Positions 25,851-39,696 are shown, numbered from the stretch's first letter. The stretch: 64,000 nucleotides of DNA from Seriola aureovittata (GCF_021018895.1 NC_079374.1:9203712-9267711), one strand, 5' to 3'. Notes: generated from the letters alone by a model not told the origin. Program-made: numbers and translations.

Positions 25851-26458
25851 AGTGCGAGTGCGTGTGCACGCGCGCGTGTGTGTATGTGTGGCAGGCAGAT
25901 GATTGCTTGCTGCCAGCTCTCGTTTCCCGGACGCCGATCGCGTTTCTTTGCAGCAGCAGGGAAAAAAAAAAATGAGACGCCAGAAATAGCCCCCCTTCAC
26001 ACAGACCCACTCACTCTCACCGCTGCGCTGTCAGAGAAACACACACACGTAGGCAGACGCACACACAAACACACACATCCACTGCATTTCCTCTCCACCT
26101 GACATCCTCAATGCATATGACCTAGGTTATACTTTATGTACACACCTCTATGCACATGTACAGGTGAGCTGTGTGTTTATGTACGTCTGCATGTGTCCGA
26201 CTTTCTCTGTGTGCATGTATGTGTGTGTGTGTGTGTGTGTGTTTCCTGCATCTCTAAGGAGGTTGTGTGGGGAGTCCTGATTTATTTCACCTTTAATGGG
26301 AAGTGAAATGAATGTGAGCAGCAGCTGGTCTGGTCCTTGGAGATACAGCGGTAGGCTAACCCAGAAAACAGGCAGCGCCACTCTGAAATGGTCGTTACTC
26401 CGACAAGCGCCAGGACACTCCACTAGCTGCACTGTTGGCTTTATTTTAAGCAGCGTTC

Positions 26459-26500
26459 GGGCATTTAGTTGACACCCTTACTCAGATTGACTTACAGCAG
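26459..26500 (+). repeat. SINE-like fragment
   Basis: GGGCATTTAGTTGACACCC followed by GATTGACTTACAGC resembles the frequent teleost phrase CATTTAGCAGACGC...GCGACTTACA. The rest of the element is not recognisable. Confidence 0.5.
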
Positions 26501-27917
26501 GTAGGTTCTCATTACAGGTTTGCCTTCAATCCTTGGCCAACCCAACTTGTGGTTTTCTTCCTGTCACAACTTTTCAAAGGGTTGTTGGAAGGTAAATGGA
26601 AAGAGATTAATGGCAAATAAACCTTGCAACCTCACGTTGCAAAAGAGGATAAAAGAGGATTATAACCAGATTTGTGGACGAATCTCCATAATCATCTTCT
26701 GTGCTGTTCAGCTGTAGTTCTCACTGGGGTTTAAAGGGAAGAAAAAGGAAAAAAACAGCTAATTTCTGTACTTGCTTAGTTAAATAAAGTTAAAGCGCCT
26801 CTAACATGTAATTTAAAGGTGCTGAATTTTTGACATTTACAGAAGGAACTAAACATTTCCATCCAAAGTCATGTCAGTATATTTGATCAATTAATTCCTT
26901 CTGTCATTCTGTCATGTGTGGTCTACTTCCTTAATCCGTCTGAAAGCACAATAACCAATCACTTCTAACCCCTACATATAAAGAGTCAGCAGATTCTTGT
27001 TACCTTTGTGCGGGTTCATTCATAACAGAGGAAGTCAAGTCGACATCGTTCCACCTCACAGTTTTAATTACTTAATCAACTATGAGCACCCGGTAGTCTC
27101 ATTCTGTTGGAGAAAATGGCTTAAATGTTGGAGAAATTACATTTGGACGCACAGGTGCAGATGAGGAAGAGCTGGTGCTGAATTGGTCACGCGGGCACAC
27201 TTTGGCTCCAGTAAACACGATGCAGGCTAAGACAAAGCCTAACGTAGACGCTGTCGGAAAGCCGCTGCTGCTTCAAGAGGAAACAAGCCATTTGTTCCAT
27301 CACCTGAAACATTACCATTCCTTACAATATAATGAGCGCATAGACAAGAAAGGGCTAAAACACAAAACCCACAATGGACACTGGCCTATTGCACAAATGT
27401 TTGCTAAAGACACCATGTAAATAAAAATGTGCTGCGAACAGAATAGAAGCCATAAATGTGTTATGTAAATCTTTTTTATAATATTTTTTTCCTTTCATAG
27501 TTGCAAGAGTTGGGAAACAGAGCCAGTTATTGTTATTGTTCACTACAAAAAGAAGTTTAAAAAAAAAAAAAAGAAGTCCTCTACAAAGAAAATATTGATC
27601 ACAGATCTATTTAAAAGATACATTGTTATAAAATAAAATGCGACAGATAATCATAATGTGATTTTTGGTGACGCCTCTCTCTAAATAATAGCATTAAATA
27701 AATCATCAAAATGAATTGCTATCCTTTTGTATGACTACGCCCAAAAACACCAACAGCAATGCTCAAATGATTGGCAGTTTTTCTTCAATTTAGCCCAAAT
27801 TTCTCATAATTCAACTTAGTTTGAGTCACAGACACGATGTTGGTACACAGGTGCTTTTCTTTTCTTAGATTTTGTTTGGATAAATATGTTGAAAGCAAAG
27901 GATTTTAGTCATAGGAC

Positions 27918-28336
27918 ATCTGGATCTTAACTTATCAGAGAAGAAAGCCAGGCAAATGTTTGGCAGCTCAGCTCCCAGCCCCTACAAGACGTCCTGTGTC
28001 CGAACAGTGTCGTTGAATCACTGGATTTTAATGTGAAACTGCTTTGTTCTTCGTTTCTACCCTGTTTTAATCCCCTCGTCCGTTGGTTATGGAGAGGAGG
28101 ACACCTCTGTGGATAATTCGGCTGCCGGTAAAAACCTCCTGAACATCTGGATCATAAATTATCAGAGAAGCAATCAGAAACAAAAGGTTAACAGCAATCA
28201 GCGTCAGCAAAACACAGACTTTTAGTGTGAAACTGCTTTATTCAGTGTTTTTACCAGTTGTAATCACATGGTCTGTTTGACTTGAAGAGGAAGAGACCTC
28301 TGCAGATAATTCGGCTCCCACCAAAAACCTCCTGAA
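27918..28336. repeat. Diverged two-unit tandem duplication
   Basis: Unit 1 (27918-28143, 226 bp) and unit 2 (28144-28336, 193 bp) share the same ordered words: CATCTGGATC, TTATCAGAGAAG, GTGAAACTGCTTT, CACCTCTG or GACCTCTG, GATAATTCGGCT and AAAAACCTCCTGAA. They are probably part of a dispersed teleost repeat, since several of these phrases are familiar from other fish sequences. Confidence 0.75.
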
Positions 28337-29971
28337 TGACTGACACTGAATGACTCCAAACATAGAAGTTGCCAGCGTAGCTAAAGCTTCATTTGTTGTC
28401 CAAAAGCTTTGCAAAACATCTATATGATCCCACACAGTCGGGGGGAAATGTTCCTTCAGTATGACAAACACTGGCACCGTAGTTTCTTTTGAGTCAATCC
28501 CACATTATCCTTGTGCCATTAATAGTAGCAAACCTAAGATACCTAAGATCCGCAGATGAAAATAGTTCCCATCAAATACACTATGTACTCCAAACTGCTT
28601 TTCCCTTGTTTTAGAAAAACTTGGACTTCAAAAAAAAAAAGTAATGAAACTATATCTTTAGCTACCTTTTTCAACATTTACGCTTGTTTTTTCAGGGGCA
28701 CGCGTGGTGCTCATCCAGTGATCATAATATTGGCAACACTGTTGTAAAGCGATTAAGGAGGAGACTGGAGCAGTGCTGTTACTGAAGATTTCACCAAAAT
28801 CATTATCCTTTCAAATAACTGGAGACAGGTTTCAGCCCCTGACAGTCGAACGGAGATTGAGTGACTGTAGTGTCTCACGTAACTCCTTGTAACCACAACA
28901 CAACAGTGGGGTTTTTTTTCCCCCCAAATGGCTGATTTTGTTTTTTTTTTCCTTCCCTGCGGGGCACAAGTAGGTTGAGGATGACTCTCCAGACCCTGAG
29001 GTCAACCACTGTGGCCACTTAGTTTACTCTGAACACCCAACCCAGGAACACCGCACATGCGAACAATGCTGTGAGCAGTGCGCGGTTTGATTCTCTCGCT
29101 AATAGATCAATAAAAGACATTAGCGGCGGGCTAACCCGGCGAGCAGCACTAATACAGGGTTAATCCAGGGTTAATGGCTGAGCAGCATCATTCTCCGAGG
29201 CAGCCATTAGTTCGCAGCCACACCACACAATATCAGGTTCTCCTCCTAGTCATGCCCCAGGCTCCCAGAGAGATAGGCACATGGAGGGGAGAATTGAAAA
29301 GAAGAGAAGATCACCCTCATGAGTCAAGATGAAAATGAGATATCCAGACAGATGAAACCCAATGCAAAGAAATGGGAGAGATATTGGGGAAGGGGGATGT
29401 GTAGGGAACGTGCACGGAATGAAAAAGGAGGAGGAAGATGGGTCGGTGAAATTGTGGTCAGGAGAAGCGGGAAACTGAGATGAGAGAAAGGGGAGAGAAG
29501 GAGAGGAAGGGAGTTGAGCGCTACACTTCTCCCTGTCCTTGTAAAGTGCTGCGTGCTGTCGAAGCGGCAGCCAAGAATGTGTCAGCCCAGCCGTCTCACG
29601 CTGCCTAATGGGCTCTTAAACGCTGATATAAAGCTCTCTCGCTCTTTCACCCTCCCCTTTTCCTCTCTCTCTCCCTCTCTTTTCCTGCCTCCGCCGCTTG
29701 CTCTCATTACCTCTCGTTCTCACCCTGTCCCTCACTCTGTCACTCACTTGTCCTCTCCCTCTCTTTCTGTTGCTCTGTCCATCAATCCCTCTCTCTGTCT
29801 GTTGCCATCTCTCTTCTCCCTCTGACTTCTCCTTCAATTACTCCATCCTCCCCTCTGACGCTCTCTTGCAAGTTGTCTCTTTATTTACATTTTTTTTTTT
29901 TTATGGATGAACTCAACACTTCTGCCTCTCTCTCTCTTTGTCTCTCTCTCTCTCTCCCTCCCTCCCACCAG

Positions 29972-30119
29972 GCTCCATAATGCCTTCTACCCACAGGATC
30001 CATCCTTCTCCCTCACCCTGTTGCACGTCCTGTCGGCACCACTCCATGGCTTGGCCAATGCGTTTGTCTTTGGCCTGGATAGGGATTGGTGGAGCCTACT
30101 GAGCCCTACTGGCATGCAG
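29972..30119 (+). CDS. Receptor exon F: extracellular loop 3 and TM7
   Basis: A 148-nt exon with one leading base and 49 codons, ending in phase 0. The acceptor is CTCCCTCCCACCAG ending at 29971, with a long (CT)n run as its polypyrimidine tract; the donor is GTACAG at 30120. It reads LHNAFYPQDPSFSLTLLHVL then SAPLHGLANAFVFGLDRDWW and SLLSPTGMQ. LxxLHxxxxPLHGxxNAxVF is the expected TM7 signature; cAR1 has LNILHTYLSVSHGF at this place. It is the strongest single piece of evidence for the family. Confidence 0.88.
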
Positions 30120-30169
30120 GTACAGTGAATACAGACATGTATATCTATAGCCCCATTCAGACATGTTAA

Positions 30170-30540
30170 TAATACATATAATTATCATACTTTTTTTCTA
30201 GTATAAAATGGACCTTAGCATGTTAACATTTACTACTTAGCACTAAACCCAGAGTACAGCTGAGGATGATGGGAATGTCAACAGTTTTGCAAGTATTTCC
30301 TCATTAATCAAAATATTGAAGCAGTTAAAATTTTGATGTGATGGTAGCGCTGTTTGAAAAAGTCAGGGGTTCACCAAAGTTGCTACACTTCATCCTGAGG
30401 TGGACGCCAATGTCTGCTCCAAAACACAGGGGGGATCCATATTCTGAGGACATGGACGTCATAGAGTTTCAAGGCAATCAATCAATCAAGGCAGTAGTTG
30501 TTGAGATGTTTCTGTATGGATCCAAGTAGTAAACTGACCG
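30170..30540 (-). repeat. Teleost interspersed repeat family B, copy 2 (inverted)
   Basis: The reverse complement of 30215-30263 reads CAGCTGTACTCTGGGTTTAG then TGCTAAGTAGTAAATGTTAA, nearly the same as 5458-5499 in copy 1. CATCCTGAGGTGG (30391 region) is the inverse of the CCTCAGGATG word of copy 1. The end CTGACCGACCACC also fits the family as I recall it. Confidence 0.75.
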
Positions 30541-31889
30541 ACCACCACTGCCATCCCCAAAGCTTTGTAGCACTGCTGAAAAAAACCCAGCACTTTAACA
30601 AACAGATACAGCCAGCACTGTAACAGTTTCTTCGTCTGAAAAGGCTTTTGTAAACCTCTGAATTCCATCTCTCCATCTGTCCTCTGCTACGTACTGTTGT
30701 TTACTCCTTTCAGGGTCACAGGTGGCTGAAGCCTATCCCAGAATTCTGTGGGTGAAAGGCTTATGACTGAATGATTTTTGTTTGTGTGCATGCGTGCGTG
30801 TGTGTGTGCGTGTGTGTGTGTGTGTGTTCAGTTCCTGCATGCTTGAAATATAGTAGAATATTTTCAATTGTGGCTATGCTTGTGTGAGGGAGGATGTCAG
30901 TTGTCAGCTAAAGTAGAAGCATATTTAGAGACAAATGTCTTACAAGGACTTATGCAAAGCTTTTCTGTGAAATAACTCCAGCATACTAACACTACTAATA
31001 TTGGACACTCAGTGTTTTAGGTTCCATAAGACTCTCTAAATTAGGTCTGTCAAATCAGGTTAGAAAGTAATGCAAGTATTGGGGGAGATTGGCGCCTTGG
31101 GAGACTTAACCACTCCATGTTTAGACAAAATCAAAGAATCATCCATGTGTCCTTGGTGGATCATTTCTTAGTGGGCTTATTGCCAACTCTTTTGTGTGCA
31201 GTCCACTTAATCTGAATTAACCATCTTTATCATTATCAAGGAATTACAATTTCAACATCATGTCTCTGACCAAACTCATACACCATATTCATAGAAATGG
31301 TAGAACCAGATTTCCTCAGTTAAAATGAAAAAGATTCACTTATAAGAGCAGATAGACAGACAACACAGTCGTGTAGTGAAAAGGTTGTGTGTGACGATGC
31401 AGAAACTGAATTTTGAAAAGCCACCAATCTCAGTTCCTGGTGAAGTAATCGTTGAGTCATTGAGGTTTATTAACGACCTTGTGATGCTCTCAGCTGATAT
31501 AAGTGTAATTACTTAATATTAGTTCCGAAAATCACAGCACAGGTCATAAATGGATCAATATAGAAGATTTCATCATCATTTCTTTAAAAACTGTGTGTTT
31601 ACACCTCTTTATTTGTTTATTTAGTAAAATAGTCCAAACTTTTCAAACATATACTTATTTATATACTGGACACATTTCAGTCGGTTTGATTTCCAGCTCA
31701 AAACAGGATTAGTAACAATAGGAAGTCAGATGAAGAAATAAAACAGAGCTAGTCTGTTAAGAGTTTACAGAAATTTTCAGAAAATCTGAAAAAGAAAATG
31801 CACCCAACACGCATTGAAGATGCGTTTGAGATCCAGTCACTCAGACCAGGCGTTTACCAGTGTGAAAGCAAATGTTTCCTGGGCCGCAT

Positions 31890-32445
31890 TGAAGGACCAC
31901 CAACTCACTGACGTCGTCTGCCACAGTCGAATTAGTCCCGCCGCAGTTTCATAATGAACTAAAAATAATTTCCTATATGAAATCGCTAAAACCATATCCC
32001 TTTGTAGAGCTGTGCGCAGCGCATTGATTCACTGAACCCCTCCTTCCCCACTCTCTCTAAGCCGGTGGTGGCGCTAATTCTCCAGTCGTGTCCCATTAAA
32101 CGAATGCAGAAGAAGAGGGCACAACAAGATGACATTACTGTAAGAGCGCCAGTCAAACAAACGAAAAACAATGTGGCAATATGCCATTTTTGTTCAGTGA
32201 ACTTCTTTAAGTCATAGGCTTCATATATGTCATCATTAATTCACTAAACCAGTTTCCGTTGCACTTCTGTTTGTTTTTGTTTTTTTTATAAACCAACTTT
32301 TCCACCTGAGCGAAGCGTGAAAACTTTTTTTTTTTTTTTTGCGATATTTCAATTTTGGGGGGAATTTCTGACATTTCCTCCCAGGGGTTTTATGCGCAAA
32401 TTGAAAATGCGCATAAAAACAGGAGGATGGAAATGCACCTCCTGC
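31890..32445. repeat. Probable dispersed teleost repeat
   Basis: Words such as GCAGAAGAAGAGGGCACAAC, GTAAGAGCGCCAGTCAAACA, CTTTTCCACCTGAGCGAAGC, TTTATGCGCAAATTGAAAAT and AACAGGAGGATGGAAATGCA recall a repeat seen at many places in percomorph genomes. No clear terminal repeats or target duplication were identified, so the boundaries are approximate. Confidence 0.45.
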
Positions 32446-32824
32446 CTTTGTAGCATAAGCAACATGTTAGCAGTGCAGCGGCAGGAGCCCTCAGTCAGTA
32501 TCTACACAAAGTGCCATAGCTCTGCTGTGCCTTCTGACACATTTTGACAGTGTTCCAAGCCCAACACACAAACAATACAGTCAACACATTAAAGGGAGGA
32601 AAATAGATTTGGAGCCTGAAAACACTTAATTTGTATTTAAGTGCATAAAACGTGGATTAGGACCGTTGCACAGCCAGTGCAGACAGCTTCATCCGTTAAA
32701 ACTAAAGCATATCTGTTCAACAGATGCGCATTAGATGGATGACTGAAAAAGATGGCTGAGATGTGTCTGGTGTAAACAGGGCGTGTGTAGTACTGGCAGT
32801 AAGAGGTAAGAGCTATTTCGGCTT

Positions 32825-32995
32825 AAACAAGTAGTTGATTGACAGGAAATGTGTTGGCATCAAGCTTGATAATTAATAATTTAAGCCATTTTTCAAGCAA
32901 AAATGTGAAAAATCACCTGAGGATTTTGGTAGTTTTTCTAAGTTTTCAGTGAGAGTGAACTGAATATGTTTGAGTTTGGGACCGTCGGTCAATCT
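32825..32995 (+). repeat. Percomorph-type interspersed repeat, copy 3 (fragment)
   Basis: CATTTTTCAAGCAAAAATGT, CTGAGGATTTTGG, GAGTGAACTGAATATGTTTG and GGGACCGTCGGTC follow in the order of the family consensus. Only the middle of the element is present. Confidence 0.65.
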
Positions 32996-33601
32996 ATTTA
33001 TTTGTGTTCATTTCTTACTTGTAGTCCCTAATATTATTTCTTCTGTATCTGTATCTCATAATCTCTGTGTAAGAATGCTGAATTGAAGCAACACTACTAC
33101 TTCTTTTCAGTTTTAGTTAACTGATGTGCTAATCCTCAATCTTATTCTACCTCCATGTGTTGAGCTTCTTCCTAGTACGAAATAATTGCTTCAGAATATG
33201 TAATTACACCACTCTCCAGATTGACTTGTACCATCTGTCTCGGGTCTTCACACATCACCTATGCCTGGAATAATTGTTGGGTCTAGTACCAAAAACCCCC
33301 TTATTTAAAGAGTAAAATTACAAATTGCTGACTTCATTTACTTCATTTTTTTTATCTCTTTCTCAAATTGAGCTTTTAGGGAAATGTAATGAAGACAAGA
33401 TTACAAGAAGGATGATGTTTTTGTGATCTGAACCACAAACCACATTGGTTGCATTTCAATAAACACCACAATCAATACAGTTCTCCACAGATTTGTCTCA
33501 ATCTACAAACATTGACAGTATCTGCGGATATGAGCCGGACATAATATTGAACCACAATGGGAAAAAAAAAAAAAAAAATTCTCTGTGGTCTTAGTTCACG
33601 T

Positions 33602-33645
<44 letters not shown>

Positions 33646-36600
33646 TGTCACCTACTCAGTATCACCAACCACGCTGATAACGGGTCATGAGCACAATGTG
33701 GAAGAATGGAATGTGTGGTATGACCTTCAACCCAAATGTCAATGTTGCACTGTGGTGAGTGGGGAGAGAGAGACAGAGGAGTGAAATGGAATCTCAATGT
33801 GTTCGTAAATCACACAGAAAATGCTGTTTGTGTGTGTCAGAGAGAGCGAGACAGAAGGTGAGAAAGAAGACGACAGGGAGAAGGAGAGGGGGAGACACAG
33901 GCGGCATGTGTGGTCAGGTTCTATCGTGACTAACAGCCGGTTGTTATTCATCTTGGCATGCGACTCCCAGCAGCCCCCACACATCAGGTGTGAGATTGGC
34001 CGGGGAGAGGAGGGGTAAGGGAGAGAAGGGGGGTGGGGGGTTTGTAACAGCATCAAAACATTCATCTCTCAACGCGACGAATCTGTGCTTTCCTACCAGG
34101 CAACCCCTGCGCCCCTCCTTCCAAACCTGCCCCCTCTGGCTCGCTCACCGCCCCTCTCTTGCTTCGTCTAAGCTGCTCTTTACCTGTGGGGCTTTTAGAG
34201 GGCTTTTAATACACTACGCACATGCCATATATACAGTAAAAGAGTTGTTGGTGACTTTAATCATTTCTCTCCGGACTGGACTTGAACAGATTCACTCCTA
34301 ACTTGACTACAATGAAAGCAATAGGGCACAAAATCCACAGTCAATATTCCTATGATCGGCAGAAAAATTGGTTTACGTAAGAATCAGGATCCTTATCTTC
34401 TACTATTCTGAATCTATTCACAGATTCCAAGCATTGATTTTTGTAGCTTATTAATAAGGCTGTGGTTTCTCTTCTCTTCGATATAATGAAGACAGTGGAA
34501 GCTTACCATGAGGGCATCTTCAAGGAGGGCAAGAATTTTGATTTAATAACTTAATAACTAGTTTTGCAAGATGATAGCAACTACAAGTCAGCCAGCCAAC
34601 ACACACTGCAACACTTATACTTAGTATAGTCTGGTCCACAGGTTTTCAAACTGTGAAGCGAGTCCCCCTGAAGGGAACTGAAAGGGAGGCGTGGACGGAG
34701 AGACATGAGGCTACCTGTTGTGAAAAGGACAGGTGCATGCCACTGATTCGGCCCACTCTCCAACATGGTCAGTATTCACTGCGTGTCACAGCGGCAGTGG
34801 ATGTGACACACAGCTCATGGAGGCAATTAAGAAACGCCTTCTTCTTGGAGTCATATCACAGTCGAGACTGGACACACAGATGTGATACACACATTTTTTT
34901 GGTTCATTGTTACTTACACTTTCCGAGAATAACATTATCCAGTGTCCATCATGTGTAAACATCCATTAATTCACTTAGAAATAAAAAAAAAAAAAAAAAG
35001 ATGCTTCTTACAGCTCCAGAACTTGCCTGAGATTCATCAAGTTTTCTTCAGTATCATAGTGATCCAGTGATAGTTGGTTGCACATCAATAGGCACGTTGC
35101 AAACTCATACTGCTGTTGATGCCAGTTTGCCAAAATGTAAAATAATACAGGGTTATGCTAGTGTTGTAGTTTTTGCATCGACAAGTAGACAAGGCTCTGT
35201 GTGTATGTACCAGGACATCCACATGGATGTGTAGACTTCCTATAAGGGCACCAACTGCGCATGTGCTCCGCCAAGCAGACTGGAAAAAATTATTAAAAAA
35301 AACAACAACTACGTGTCCTACCGTAATGTCCGCAGCTGTCCATGCGAAGTACGCAAGGGAGTATAATTGAGGCCTTTAAAAAAAGGCGGTCAAGTTTTAG
35401 CCCACAGCATAACTCACTGAGGGCGGGGGGAGTTTTCTCAATTTTGTTCTGAGGGGGGGCCCAGAGTGTCAGACCTTGAAAACCCTTGGTCTAATTTATG
35501 GAGATTAACTTGATATAGTCTATTTCATTTCAAAAAGACCTGTACCCGTCTTTCAGACCTCTGAATCACCGCCCACAGCTCGTATATGTTCAGCGGTTCA
35601 AATAGGTGTTGTGCTCCTTAAAGGCTGTTTCCCCTCAACCGACCAATCAGAGCTTTCTAGACGGGATTTAAAAAATTCAGGACGTCATCCTCCTACACAG
35701 CTACAGTCATGAAAAATTTTAACAGAAAAATGGTGTCAAGTGATGATGAGGTTGATGCAGCTGCACATGTTGTTGTAAGTCAATCTACTGAAGTGCCTTA
35801 AATCCCCATCAATTTTTGTTGTGTGAAACATCAGGTTAACCGCTCTTAGCGAGTGCTAATACAGTTCCCATGTCGCCTGGAAATGGCAGTGGCGGGATGG
35901 ATACGTCACTTGCTACTGATTGGTTAGCACATAACAAAAGATCCCTAACACCCAGCAAGAAACTGGCTCGTTGTCAGGCTGAATGAATGAAGGGAAACAA
36001 AATAGCAATTCAGACTGATAATCAGGCTTCTGTGCCTGCACAGCGTTGTAGATAAGGATAGGTTTCCCTGGCACTAACACTGCAGCAGAGAGGGTGTTCA
36101 CTGCTGGTGTTAGCTGTTAAGAGCACAGCGGCGCTTTCCTACTTTAAAGCACATAAACCAACTTCTGTTTCTAGAAAACAGTGACATTCTTTAAGACCAG
36201 TTTGCTCAGTTATGTTTCCTACAATCCAGCGGACGACATACGAGTGAATCGTCTAATACAATGGTCTGTCGCACAGTGCTTTAAAAATAGTGCCCTTTTG
36301 TATTTATTGAATTGAGAATCGAATTGTGACACTGAGAAAGAGGATCGAACCAAATCATGAGATTCCCAAAGGTTCCGACCACTTCCTGTTTTCTGTAGTT
36401 CAGCAGAAGCTACCAGGAGACTTCAGCGGTCTGCGCTAGTGCAACCAAAACCAAAACTAAGTAGCCTGTTGTGATTACAAACTTGCTGCATGTATACAAG
36501 GATTTCACAATAACCATGTCACTAAACGTGTCGTCTAATTACCTGCATAACCTGATTTCACGATCGTGGTTTCTGTGTGCATGTTAACATGCTGCTGTGT

Positions 36601-37898
36601 ATATCTTGCTTTATCTAGTCCTCCGTTCTTGTTTTTTCTCTCTTATCTCTATCTCTGCGCCGTATGCGTGTCTCTTCCCCTGCCTCTGTTCCCTATAACC
36701 TGCTACAGCATCTCCGGCATTTATCTCTCTTACATTATTTCTGCTGCTCTCCTTTGTGTAGCATCTCCCTCCCACCTGTGTGCGCTCCCTCTTGCCTCCC
36801 CCTCCTCCTCCCCCCTTTCTCGCTCTCTCTCTCTCTCCTCCACTGATATTGATCTGCATTCTAGCCATACAGCTGAACCGCCTGTGGCTCTGCAATGAGC
36901 TCACCTCTCACTTCTTCTACTGTGTGTACGCGCGTGTGCATGCAGGAAAAAGCTGCTCCCAATCTCGTATCTCTCAGTATCACTGCAATCTTAGACTACG
37001 ACAACGCAGTTACTCCGCTGAGTTTCAGCTGCTTAGATTGAAAATCCTCGGCCTCCCATTGCTCTCTGTGATCACCTTCATTGTGTTTTAAAACAATTGA
37101 ATTCACTATACAGTTGTTCTCATTTACACATTTCATTTCTGTTCCTCTTGGCAGACAAACTGAACAAGCATTAAGTAATGATTTTAACGTGGGCCACAAA
37201 TGTTACACTGAAACGTCACGAGCTTGTCGGACAACATCAAGATTAATACAACCAGATGGCAACACCTGTGTTGTGTGATTGGTCGTATTAGGATTTGAAA
37301 TGAATGATCAGAGAAGTTTAAAAGCGACAGAAAGTCATCATTTATCTTAAATGCTTAATCTCATGGGTTTGTAAACTTATCCGATGACAAAGCACTGAAC
37401 GGTTTATAATGCTAATGCTATTGTACAACTCTAGGAAGTTATCAAGCGATTCTTATATCTTACATCACAATGATGGTGATGTAAACAGTAGAAATATAGC
37501 TTTCAGGCCTCAAAGTAATCTGTCAAAAGTTGAGCCAGTTTCAACTTTTCTTGTCAGATGACCCTCCATTTTATTTTATTTATTTATTTATTGGCTGGAG
37601 CCCTCGGCTTGGGCACAGGATGTTATTTGGAGGTTTAGGTCACAGTGAATAGCAGCCTGTCATGCCTCTTGTGTTTGAGGCTGGATGTGTGAACAGGAGG
37701 TGAAACACTTGGCCAGCGTTTTCAGATTTATCATCTGGAGGGACGTTAAAACCAGCTTAGTGTGGATGGGTGGTCAGAACGGAGAGAAGAAGAAGAAGAA
37801 GCATTTTTCAGATTTAGCCACCTCAGTGCAAACACACTCTTTACACCAGCACAAATTGTGTGTGTTAATTCCAAACTATGTGCGTGTCTGTTTTCTAG

Positions 37899-38066
37899 CT
37901 GGCTCTGCAGTCGCGGCTGTGTGACAGGACTCGGATCGGAGAGTACCACCCCGGGGCTGTGCGCTACACACAAGCTGACCTGGTCAACCTCAGCGATGAC
38001 GACGACGATGACACCAACGTGCTCTTCTACTCCCCTGACATGACCCTGAAAGACCGAGGGCCCTGA
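37899..38066 (+). CDS. Receptor exon G: C-terminal tail and stop
   Basis: A 168-nt exon of 55 codons plus TGA. The acceptor is GTCTGTTTTCTAG ending at 37898. It reads LALQSRLCDRTRIGEYHPGA, then VRYTQADLVNLSDDDDDDTN and VLFYSPDMTLKDRGP. The tail is soluble, has a Cys close to the membrane that could be palmitoylated, Ser/Tyr sites next to an acidic run (a casein-kinase-2-like context) and no membrane segment. It joins exon F in phase 0. The tail is short compared with the roughly 120-residue tail of cAR1. Confidence 0.85.
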   Translation: MALQSRLCDRTRIGEYHPGAVRYTQADLVNLSDDDDDDTNVLFYSPDMTLKDRGP

Positions 38067-38540
38067 GAGAGAGCGCGACAGAGGGAAAGAGAGAGAGGGA
38101 GACAAAAGAGCTGGAGGGAAAGAACATGAAGGAGGGTCACAGCCAGAGAGAAACGCAGCGGATTAGAAACTGAGAGGGAGAAAAAAGAGGTAGGGAGGGA
38201 ATGGAAGAGAAGATTGGGGGGACAGTCAGGCAGATAGAAGCCGGAGATGAGCTGTCAGGTTCCATTATTAATCCCCATCCTTTACTATTTAATATCCTAA
38301 AGACACACACACACACACACACCCAGACACACACACACACACACACTGTACAGAGCAGTAGCTCCCTGCAATACTATCATCAGAGAGGAGCAAGAAAGGA
38401 GTGGTTCTAAAGATCCTCCTAATGTTAAAGGCATCGGCTGCATCCCGAAGGTTTTAAAACAATTTCCCCAATCTACACCAGCACCCTGACTCCTGCATTC
38501 TGCAACGTTTTGGCGTACCACAAAAAAAATGAAAGAAAGA

Positions 38541-38546
38541 AATAAA
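38541..38546 (+). promoter_or_regulatory. Candidate proximal polyadenylation signal AATAAA
   Basis: Canonical AATAAA hexamer 475 bases after the receptor stop codon, in an A-rich context. Confidence 0.45.
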
Positions 38547-39586
38547 ACATAAAGGACTGCTGAAAGGCAATCATAACAAGGTGTTAGTTTAGCATTCGCA
38601 GCAATTACCTTTTCACTTCTCTGCAGGAGATGAGGTGAAAAGAACCAGTTTCAAAAGCACCCCATGTGTCAGACATGAAAGCATCTACGACTACACTCAG
38701 ATTGATCCCAGGCCAGTTCTGAACAATTTTCCTGCCGATAGGTGGGAAGTGGGGTACAATAGAAATATAGAAAGGTGGGGTTTGAAAAACAGTGAAGATG
38801 ACTTGGTAAGACAACTGAGTCCCTAAGCACCGGTGTTGCTTGCGAGGAGTCTCTCCTTCCTCAGACAGTATTTGGTTTCCGTTTTGCTCTTTGTATTACT
38901 ATTGTTGCAACTTTCGCACGAGTATTCCTTTTGAAAGGTTGTTTTACATTTTTTATGAAATACTAAACTTGTTTATTATACTGTATTTATAACAGATCAA
39001 TATGATGTATATATTTGATTGTACACTCTATTTTTGTACGTGCCTTGGACTGGAATGTGAAGAAAAATGCTCCTCTTGGTCCAAACCCGCTGCTCGTGAC
39101 AGTCGAGCAGAGACTGAGTCGATCCACAGCCTTATGAACAGATAAAAAAAAACTAAACATGTTATTAGTCAAACAAACACCCACAAATACACACAAGACA
39201 CAAAGACTCACGTGCATCTTTCTAAGGTGCCTGTCAAAACAGACTTGAAACGATGACACACAAGGCACCTACGGCATAGCAGCAGCTCTTGATGGTTCAT
39301 CATCTCATGGCTTGTGTCAGTGATGCTGAGGGCACAGAGCTGAGGTGTGATTGGCAGGATAATAGAGTCACTTTATATTCAACCAAGGCCCATTTGGTTT
39401 TTCCCATATGTAGGTGGTTTCGTCACTGTCGGTGCACACTGCCAGCTGTCAGCTGCCTCTCTGACAAGTTGAACTAATGAACTGACACTTGACCCTTTTT
39501 ACCCTTGAGTTGTTGAACTTTTCTGCTGGGCGTCAATGACACCAGAGTGCAACTTTAGTTTGCAGTTCACAGAGGCCCACCACTGA

Positions 39587-39617
<31 letters not shown>

Positions 39618-39696
39618 AGATACTCACCCACTTGCACTGTGCCCCTACCCCTCTTTTGGCACTGTTGCTCGTTTTACTTGACTGTGCACTCCATCA

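Larger units (their letters stand above)
30120..37898. other. Receptor intron F-G (7.8 kb)
   Basis: No coding sequence recognised. It holds the inverted family-B repeat 30170-30540, a GT tract at 30796-30828, a probable dispersed repeat 31890-32445, a family-A repeat fragment 32825-32995, (CA)n 33606-33643 and an A18 run at 34983-35000. Pyrimidine-rich sequence occurs at 36610-36840. Confidence 0.6.
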
